Shown in pieces: positions 7,313 through 12,530 of a stretch of 12,530 bases of DNA. Position 1 is the first letter of the stretch. Each line of letters opens with the position of its first letter. The stretch covers positions 1 to 12,530 of the forward strand of contig CAYUKM010000084.1 of NCBI GenBank assembly GCA_964445255.1, written 5' to 3'. The translations under genes were made by a program, and so were the position numbers. This DNA comes from SHLQ01 sp964445255. GTDB lineage: Bacteria; Actinomycetota; Acidimicrobiia; Acidimicrobiales; SHLQ01. Under the pieces are notes generated by a model. That model saw only the letters and a program-made list of their open reading frames with translations, did not search any database and was not told where the DNA came from.

Positions 7313-7339
7313 TGAGCCTCGCAAAGGAGATCACGATCA

Positions 7340-9835
7340 ATGGATCATCGCCTTCCTCGTACCATTTTGCCGATCAGCTACGCGGTCGAAATTGCCCCCG
7401 AGCGCGCACAGAGCAGCTTCTCGGGTTCGGTGGTTGTTCAGGCCGACATCGTTAGCGAAACCACCGAGTTGCGCTGCAATTCGCTCGAGCTCGACATCGT
7501 TGCGGCAGCGATCGATGGGGAAGCTGTAGAGGTAGTTCTCGACGTCGAGAACGAACAACTCGTCGTGGATCTGGGCGGACCACGAGCCCCTGGACCGATC
7601 GAGTTCAGCGCATCATTCAACGGCCAACTCAACGATGACCTCCGCGGCTTCTACCGGTCGACGTTCACCGACGATGACGACAACGAACACATCATTGCAA
7701 CGACCCAGTTTCAATCGACCGATGCCCGGCGCGCTTTCCCGTGCTGGGACGAACCCGACATGAAAGCGACGTTCGACATCACCCTCGTCGTCGACCCTGA
7801 CGAGACCGCCGTTAGCAACGGCGCCGAGGTCGGTCGGACCGACCGCGACGGCGGCAAGGTCGCCGTGCACTTCGCAAAAACGATGAAGATGTCCACCTAC
7901 CTGGTCGCATTTGTGGTCGGGCCGCTCGAGGTGAGCGAACCCGCAATGGCTGGCTCAACTCCGGTTCGCATCGTGCATCGGCCCGGCAAGGGTCACCTCA
8001 CCGAGTTCGCACTCGATGTCGCCGTCCATGCGCTCTCCTATTTCGAGGACTACTACGGCATCGCCTACCCCGCCGACAAGCTCGACATGATCGCCCTACC
8101 GGACTTCGCCATGGGCGCCATGGAGAACCTGGGCTGTGTGACGTACCGAGAGATCCTTCTGCTCGTCGACCCTGAGGCTGCAACCCAACCCGAGCTTCAG
8201 AACGTCGCTGACGTCATTAATCACGAACTGGCCCACATGTGGTTCGGTGACCTCGTCACGATGGGCTGGTGGAATGGCATCTGGCTAAACGAGGCATTCG
8301 CCACCTTTATGGAGATGAAGGCAACCGACGCATACAAACCCGAGTGGCAGCGTTGGACCAGCTTCGGAATCAGCCGGTCCGCAGCGTTCGATGTCGACAG
8401 CCTGGCCGCTACTCGCCCCATTGAATTCCCCGTCGTGTCACCCGCCGACGCTGAGGCCATGTTCGACCTGCTCACCTACGAGAAAGGTGCCGGTGTGGTC
8501 CGCATGCTCGAACAGTGGCTCGGCGAGGAGCCATTCCGCGACGGCATCCGGCACTATCTGAACACCCATGCCTACGGGAACACCGAGACCAACGATCTGT
8601 GGGAAGCCCTCGAACACGTCACAAATCAGCCAATCACGACAGCGATGGAGTCCTGGATCTTCCAAGGCGGCTATCCGGTGATCCAGATCGATCCCGATGG
8701 CCTCTGCCAACGCCGCTTCACCTACGAACAGGTCGAAAGCGACGCACTATGGCATGTCCCGGTCCAGCTTCGCCGAGGCGACGGGACCGTCGAAACGGTC
8801 TTGATAAGCGAGATGGAGATCGCCCTGGAAGGGCCTGACTCAATCGAATCCTTCAATCATCAAGGCAGTGGTTTCTATCGCGTCAAACTGCCGACCGAAC
8901 AGCTATCCCACCTGGGCTCATCGGGCGTTAGCCACCTACCGGCGGTTGAGCGCTTCGGCATTATCGATGACACGTGGTCCTTGACGCTTGCAGGCGAGAC
9001 CGAACTCAGCGATCTGTTCGCATTGCTCGCTGGGTATCGAGACGAGGACGACATCTCGGTGTGGCAGCGGGTGCTCGGCGCGGTCGGGTTCGTCGACCAT
9101 GTCGCGGACGACGCAGACCGAGCGGCGCTTGGGGCGTACATAGGCGAGCTTCTTGCACCTGCGATGGATCGCCTCGGCGCAGTGCCCGCTGCGGGCGAGT
9201 CCATGCGGACCGGACAGTTGCGGGGGGCACTCTTCGCTGCCGCCGGAAAGCTCACGACCGAAGGCAGCGATCTCCGAACCGCAACAGTCGCTCGCGCCCG
9301 CGAGTTGATCGACGATGAGTCCGCAGATGCTGAACTGCAAGCTGCTGCGATCAAAGTCGTCGCCGGTAACGGAGATGCGACGGACTTCGATCGATTCCGT
9401 TCCGGGTTCGAGAACGCAGCCAGCCCACAAGAGGAGATGCGCAACCTCTACGCCTTGCCTAGCTTCCCTGGAGCTGCACAGATCGAAACCGTGACCTCGA
9501 TGTCGCTCGACGGATCGATCAGAACTCAGAACGCGCCCTTCGTTCTGGCGCAGGCCCTCATGAACCGCGCGAACGGTCCATCGGTCTGGCAACGCATCGC
9601 GACCGATTGGGACGAGATCAACGAAGCCTTCCCGTCAAACACCATCGTCCGTATGTTGACCGGAGTTCGCTGGCTCACCGACGATCAATCGGCTGGAGCG
9701 GTACAAGCATTCTTCGAGGATCGCGAATTGCCACAGGGACAGAAGCAGCTGGATCAGCACTTGGAACGTCAGCGGGTCAACGCGAAGTTCCGAAGCCGCG
9801 TTCGCTCCCAACTTGGATCCGTTCTCACCAGGTGA
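7340..9835 (+). CDS. pepN: Aminopeptidase N (M1 family zinc metallopeptidase)
   Basis: Zinc aminopeptidase that removes N-terminal residues from peptides; 831 aa with no signal peptide, so cytoplasmic. An AAAGGAG site lies about 10 nt before the ATG. Residues 1-200 form the N-terminal beta-domain. The exopeptidase motif GAMEN is at 259-263, the zinc site HELAH at 295-299, and the third ligand E318 lies in NEAFATF, giving the exact HEXXH-x18-E spacing. Y380 in TYEKG is the likely transition-state tyrosine. Residues from about 520 to the end form the helical ERAP1-like C-terminal domain, making it a full-length actinobacterial-type M1 enzyme. The last codons overlap the start of the phosphoesterase by 4 nt (GTGA), so the two are co-translated. 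All catalytic residues are present. Its role is probably general peptide turnover, which fits beside an amino-acid importer. Confidence 0.96.
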   Translation: MDHRLPRTILPISYAVEIAPERAQSSFSGSVVVQADIVSETTELRCNSLELDIVAAAIDGEAVEVVLDVENEQLVVDLGGPRAPGPIEFSASFNGQLNDDLRGFYRSTFTDDDDNEHIIATTQFQSTDARRAFPCWDEPDMKATFDITLVVDPDETAVSNGAEVGRTDRDGGKVAVHFAKTMKMSTYLVAFVVGPLEVSEPAMAGSTPVRIVHRPGKGHLTEFALDVAVHALSYFEDYYGIAYPADKLDMIALPDFAMGAMENLGCVTYREILLLVDPEAATQPELQNVADVINHELAHMWFGDLVTMGWWNGIWLNEAFATFMEMKATDAYKPEWQRWTSFGISRSAAFDVDSLAATRPIEFPVVSPADAEAMFDLLTYEKGAGVVRMLEQWLGEEPFRDGIRHYLNTHAYGNTETNDLWEALEHVTNQPITTAMESWIFQGGYPVIQIDPDGLCQRRFTYEQVESDALWHVPVQLRRGDGTVETVLISEMEIALEGPDSIESFNHQGSGFYRVKLPTEQLSHLGSSGVSHLPAVERFGIIDDTWSLTLAGETELSDLFALLAGYRDEDDISVWQRVLGAVGFVDHVADDADRAALGAYIGELLAPAMDRLGAVPAAGESMRTGQLRGALFAAAGKLTTEGSDLRTATVARARELIDDESADAELQAAAIKVVAGNGDATDFDRFRSGFENAASPQEEMRNLYALPSFPGAAQIETVTSMSLDGSIRTQNAPFVLAQALMNRANGPSVWQRIATDWDEINEAFPSNTIVRMLTGVRWLTDDQSAGAVQAFFEDRELPQGQKQLDQHLERQRVNAKFRSRVRSQLGSVLTR

Positions 9836-10971
9836 CCTCGATCCAACCCCCCTTCAGCGCACTAGTCGACAACGAAGTCTTCGCTGTCGACGACACAAGC
9901 GCGCAGATCGTCGTCAGGACGAACCCCGCGACTGACGGCGAAGTCACGGTTCGGGTCAACGACCACCTTACGACGACGATCACCACCCATGCCGGTGTTG
10001 GCGTTGCCACCATTGGTGGCCTGGAACCGGCTCGCTCCTTCCGGATTGAAGTCCTCGATCGCGGCGGACGGGTCAGCACCGTGTTGCGTGGCACCACCCG
10101 GCCTCCCATTCAGGCTGCAACCAAGATCGCGACCATCTCCGATGTACACCTCGGCGCAGAGGAATTCGGGCCATCAAAGAGAACCGCCGACACCGGCTCC
10201 GGCCCCTACCCACTCCGTTGTGGACGGGCGGCGATCGATGAAGCTCTGGACTGGGGCGCCGAGGCGTTGGTGATCAAGGGCGACCTCACCGACACTGGCG
10301 CCCGGGAGGAATGGGCGATGGCCGAAAGGCTCCTCGCCGACGTGCCCATCCCGGTGATGATCACCTCGGGAAACCACGACGTGTGGAGCACTCGCGAAGT
10401 GATGCCCAAGGAAGGGGCATCATCGATCGGCAAGACGGTTGAAGATGTCGAGGTGCTCGACCTTGGAAACGTCCGGATCGTGCTGGTCGATACCAGCCTT
10501 CCCGGGAAGGGTTCGGGTGACCTGTCTCGCCACAGCGGCCGCGTCTTGGAAGCGGTGGCAACCGACAACCCGGTGCTGCTGTGCCTCCATCACCACCTGC
10601 AGCGCACCCCTATCCCTTGGTTCTGGCCGCCGGGCATTCCACCAAACAAAGGCATGGACGTCATCGCAAGCGCCTCGGACCGCAATCCGCTCATGTTGGT
10701 TACTTCGGGTCACACGCATCGCAACCGGCGCCACCGACTCATCGATGACAAGGTGACCTTTACCGAGGTCTCCGCGACAAGCGACTACCCAGGAGTATGG
10801 GCCGGGTACGAGATCACACCTGACACGATCCGACAAACCGTCCGACGGATCGCCTCCCCGGAGGCAACGTCGTGGACGGAGGCGACCCGAGCGGCACTCG
10901 GCACGGTGTGGCCTCGTTGGTCTCAAGGACGCATCGACGACCGCTGCGTGGACGTCCGAGCCCAGCGTTGA
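9832..10971 (+). CDS. Calcineurin-like metallophosphoesterase with N-terminal FN3-like region
   Basis: Dinuclear-metal phosphoesterase of 379 aa. The start is the GTG at 9832, which overlaps the pepN stop as GTGA; the frame is open further upstream inside pepN, but that part is only a shadow. All metal-site motifs are in order: DVH at 104-106, GDLTD from 150, GNHD at 180-183, the HHH cluster at 253-255 (the invariant His of motif IV), and GHTH at 293-296. Residues about 5-90 are strand-rich and end with GLEPARSFRIEVLDRGG...RGTTRP, resembling a fibronectin-III-like domain such as precedes the catalytic domain in purple acid phosphatases. There is no signal peptide or membrane segment. The substrate cannot be told: phosphomonoester, diester or cyclic nucleotide are all possible. 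Coupling to pepN suggests fixed stoichiometry or shared regulation. Confidence 0.88.
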   Translation: MTSIQPPFSALVDNEVFAVDDTSAQIVVRTNPATDGEVTVRVNDHLTTTITTHAGVGVATIGGLEPARSFRIEVLDRGGRVSTVLRGTTRPPIQAATKIATISDVHLGAEEFGPSKRTADTGSGPYPLRCGRAAIDEALDWGAEALVIKGDLTDTGAREEWAMAERLLADVPIPVMITSGNHDVWSTREVMPKEGASSIGKTVEDVEVLDLGNVRIVLVDTSLPGKGSGDLSRHSGRVLEAVATDNPVLLCLHHHLQRTPIPWFWPPGIPPNKGMDVIASASDRNPLMLVTSGHTHRNRRHRLIDDKVTFTEVSATSDYPGVWAGYEITPDTIRQTVRRIASPEATSWTEATRAALGTVWPRWSQGRIDDRCVDVRAQR

Positions 10972-10981
10972 TTCGTCGCGG

Positions 10982-10987
10982 TAGGGT
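10982..10987 (+). promoter_or_regulatory. -10-like box for the YceH-fusion gene
   Basis: TAGGGT ends 6 nt before the ATG at 10994, the classic layout of an actinobacterial leaderless promoter. The 22-nt gap after the phosphoesterase holds no usual Shine-Dalgarno sequence. This would let the fusion gene be transcribed separately from pepN. Confidence 0.5.
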
Positions 10988-10993
10988 CCTGGA

Positions 10994-12241
10994 ATGGAAC
11001 TCGATCTCACCGCAGATGAGATCCGGGTACTCTTCGCTCTCGTCGAGAAGGAGACCACAACCCCGGACCAGTATCCGCTGTCGACCAATTCGCTCCGCCT
11101 CGCATGCAACCAAAAGACCAGTCGTGACCCGGTCGTCGATCTGAGCGAGCGAGAGGTAGACGCCGCGCTGCTCGCGCTTCGAGAGCGCGGGCTCGTGCGA
11201 AGTCTCAAGCCAAGCGGCTCCCGAGCCTGGAAGCATCGCCACGTCATCGAGGAGGTGCTTCCACTCGATCAGGCATCACTTGCCGTCGTCACCGTGTTGG
11301 CCTTGCGCGGTACACAAACCCCCGGCGAACTCCGACAACGCACCGATCGGCTACACGACTTTGAGGACACGGAGTCCGTTGAAGCCACGCTCGCGGCGCT
11401 CGCTGGCCGAGATCAGCCTCTCGCAACGAACTTGGGGCGTCAGCCGGGGCAAAGCCAGGATCGGTGGAAGCACCTGCTCGGGGCGGAGGTGGTTTCGCCA
11501 GAGTCGAGTCGTCAACGCTCCATGGCAGCAGCGTTCCACGAACTACACGAATCAGGCTTCTTCGTTCTTGCGAACCCCTGGGACCGGGGGTCGGCGCGGA
11601 TGCTCCAGGAGTGCGGCGCGGTCGCGCTCGCAACGACCAGCTCGGGTTTTGGTCGAGCGATCGGCAAAGACGATCAGGAAACAACGCGAGACGAGTTGGT
11701 CGCACACGTCACCGACATGGCAGCGTTCGTTGACGTGCCACTTTCCGTCGATGGCGAACGGCTCTTCCCGGAAGCACCGGGCGGGATTGGCGAAACGGTT
11801 CGACTCCTCGCTGATGCAGGCGCCGCAGGAATTTCCATCGAAGACTACGACCCCGAAGCTGGGGCGATCGTACCTATCGCACAGGCGGTAGAAGCAGTGG
11901 AAGCCACCTCGGCGGCAGCTGCACAATACGGCCTCGTAGTAACCGCACGCGCGGAGAACTTCCTCTACGGCCAACCCGATATTGACGACACCATTGCGCG
12001 CCTTCAGGCCTACGAGGAAGCTGGGGCGCATTGCTTGTATGCACCCGGGATCGAGACCAGAATCGACATCGAACTCATCCTCAACGAGACTTCTCGTCAT
12101 GTGAATGTGCTGCTTTTGGACACCACTCCCCCACTCGACACTCTCGCTGAACTCGGGGTTCGCCGGGTATCCACCGGAGGCGCCTTGCACGCCGTCGCGA
12201 TGGATGCCGCGCGCTCCCGAGCCAAGAGCTTGTTTGACTAG
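10994..12241 (+). CDS. YceH (DUF480) tandem winged-helix protein fused to a PEP-mutase/isocitrate-lyase-family domain
   Basis: A 415-residue two-domain protein in one uninterrupted frame. Residues 1 to about 165 are a complete YceH/UPF0502 (DUF480) protein: LTADEIRVLFALVEKE, TTPDQYPLS (22-30), ACNQKTSRDPVVDLSE (37-52), ALRGTQTPGELR (103-114) and LGRQPGQSQDRWKHL, ending where E. coli YceH enters its variable tail. After a short linker, residues 178-415 form an isocitrate-lyase/PEP-mutase-superfamily barrel: FVLANPWDRGSARML, ATTSSG (213-218), D253 and E255, SIED with E283, TARAENF (317-323), LYAPG (348-352). The usual NGYG/NGFG after the D-x-E pair is replaced by RLFPEAPGG. M177 could start the barrel alone but has no ribosome binding site. 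Enzymes of this group make or break C-C or P-C bonds of small oxoacids; the DUF480 role is poorly known. A metabolite-linked DNA-binding regulator is one inference. TAGGGT just upstream suggests leaderless expression. Confidence 0.9.
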   Translation: MELDLTADEIRVLFALVEKETTTPDQYPLSTNSLRLACNQKTSRDPVVDLSEREVDAALLALRERGLVRSLKPSGSRAWKHRHVIEEVLPLDQASLAVVTVLALRGTQTPGELRQRTDRLHDFEDTESVEATLAALAGRDQPLATNLGRQPGQSQDRWKHLLGAEVVSPESSRQRSMAAAFHELHESGFFVLANPWDRGSARMLQECGAVALATTSSGFGRAIGKDDQETTRDELVAHVTDMAAFVDVPLSVDGERLFPEAPGGIGETVRLLADAGAAGISIEDYDPEAGAIVPIAQAVEAVEATSAAAAQYGLVVTARAENFLYGQPDIDDTIARLQAYEEAGAHCLYAPGIETRIDIELILNETSRHVNVLLLDTTPPLDTLAELGVRRVSTGGALHAVAMDAARSRAKSLFD

Positions 12242-12244
12242 CGA

Positions 12245-12250
12245 TAGGTT
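12245..12250 (+). promoter_or_regulatory. -10-like box for the selenoprotein gene
   Basis: TAGGTT ends 7 nt before the ATG at 12258, again the leaderless arrangement. The 16-nt gap after the fusion gene contains no Shine-Dalgarno sequence, and an in-frame TAG sits directly before the ATG, fixing the start. Confidence 0.5.
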
Positions 12251-12257
12251 GGCCTAG

Positions 12258-12530
12258 ATGGACTCTGTCGACGAACCCGTCCGATTCACCGTTTGGTCGG
12301 ACTTCCTTTGACCGTGGTGCTACGTCGCGACCGTGCGTCTCGACGAAGTACAACAGCACTTTGGCGATCGTGTACACATCGATTGGAAGTCCTTCTTGTT
12401 ACGAGTGGAACCCAAAACCACCAATCATGACGACTTCGTCGCGTACACCAGAAGCTGGCTGAACCCAGCCGAACAAGAGCCTCGAACGAACTTCACCTTG
12501 TGGGACAGCGACGAGGGCCAACCGCCCTCG
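12258..12530 (+). CDS. FrnE/DsbA-family thiol oxidoreductase, predicted selenoprotein with UPWC active site (3' end cut by window edge)
   Basis: The frame from ATG 12258 runs 91 codons to the window edge with one in-frame TGA at codon 18 (12309-12311). Read through, it gives VRFTVWSDFL-U-PWCYVATVRLDEV, then FGDRVHIDWKSFLLRVEP and FVAYTRSWLNPAEQEP. This is the thioredoxin-fold start of the FrnE-like/DsbA family (SDF-x-CPWCY-x-G/A). The TGA falls exactly on the first, nucleophilic cysteine of CxxC and C21 is kept, so the site is UPWC: selenocysteine in the attacking position. A SECIS-like hairpin follows (12317-12359). Homology continues unbroken after the TGA, arguing against a decayed gene. 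Known family roles are thiol-disulfide exchange and, in relatives, glutathione-dependent isomerisation; no signal peptide is seen, so it is cytoplasmic. About 120-130 residues are probably missing. It needs SelA, SelB, SelC and SelD, not in this window. Confidence 0.88.
12309..12311 (+). other. In-frame TGA, predicted selenocysteine codon
   Basis: Codon 18 of the FrnE-like gene, placed exactly where family members carry the first Cys of CPWC. Codons on both sides are family-conserved (SDFL before, PWCYVA after). Confidence 0.85.
12317..12359 (+). promoter_or_regulatory. Predicted bacterial SECIS element
   Basis: The stem-loop begins 6 nt after the TGA. The outer stem is GTGCT (12317-12321) with AGCAC (12355-12359). 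The upper stem is CGTCG (12323-12327) with CGACG (12341-12345), a C/T mismatch, then GAC (12329-12331) with GTC (12337-12339), closing a 5-nt loop CGTGC. The apical loop starts 20 nt after the TGA and has a G at its second position. Bacterial SECIS elements typically have the loop about 16-37 nt from UGA and a G within the first two loop bases, so the geometry fits. It would be bound by the elongation factor SelB. Confidence 0.75.

Noticed and set aside
7235..7324. 30-residue N-terminal extension of the PfkB kinase from an upstream in-frame start
   Set aside because: It would run through the divergent promoter region; the GTG at 7234 has a good ribosome binding site and gives the family's usual N-terminus.
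9607..9831. N-terminal extension of the metallophosphoesterase inside pepN
   Set aside because: It would overlap pepN by over 200 bases; the GTG at 9832 overlapping the pepN stop gives a normal domain start.
11522..11524. M177 as the start of a separate PEP-mutase-like gene
   Set aside because: There is no stop between the two domains, no ribosome binding site and no TAnnnT box at leaderless spacing before M177, so a fusion is the simpler reading.
12309..12311. TGA read as a premature stop in a broken FrnE-like gene or a sequencing error
   Set aside because: Family similarity continues unbroken on both sides, no other nonsense codon or frameshift appears in the 91 visible codons, the TGA is exactly at the redox cysteine, and a SECIS-like hairpin follows. 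An error cannot be fully excluded without reads.

Overview
The window looks like a piece of a GC-rich (roughly 60% by eye) actinobacterial chromosome, most likely from an Ilumatobacter-like member of the Acidimicrobiia. This rests on the Asp/Gly-rich lipoprotein linker, the mix of Shine-Dalgarno and apparently leaderless starts with TAnnnT boxes, and the general look of the proteins. There is no rRNA or other marker, so the placement is inference. No mobile element, CRISPR array or tRNA was seen, and no stretch over 300 bases lacks a gene.

Left third, minus strand (1-3925): a general L-amino-acid ABC importer read aapJ (lipoprotein binding protein) -> aapQ -> aapM (permeases). AapM runs off the left edge, and the ATPase gene aapP is expected just beyond it. 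A strong stem-loop lies between aapJ and aapQ, and a perfect 9-2-9 dyad lies in the aapJ leader. Next, on the plus strand (4144-5345), come upp (uracil salvage) and a tightly coupled unknown gene. On the minus strand (5399-7234) are a PfkB-family adenosine-kinase-like gene and an ECH1-type dienoyl-CoA isomerase. On the plus strand (7340-10971), an M1 aminopeptidase N overlaps by 4 nt a metallophosphoesterase that has an FN3-like N-terminal region. These are mostly nutrient uptake, salvage and turnover genes.

The right end is the unusual part. At 10994-12241 one continuous frame joins a complete YceH/DUF480 tandem winged-helix protein to a PEP-mutase/isocitrate-lyase-superfamily barrel. Sixteen bases later, at 12258, begins a FrnE/DsbA-like thiol oxidoreductase that conventional gene calling would miss. 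Its CPWC active site is written TGA-Pro-Trp-Cys, and a good bacterial SECIS-like hairpin sits 20 nt downstream of the TGA. I read it as a selenoprotein with a UPWC active site, cut by the right edge.

Four genes without a usable Shine-Dalgarno sequence (upp, the isomerase, the YceH fusion and the selenoprotein) each have a TAnnnT hexamer ending 6-8 nt before the ATG. This is the layout expected of leaderless transcripts.
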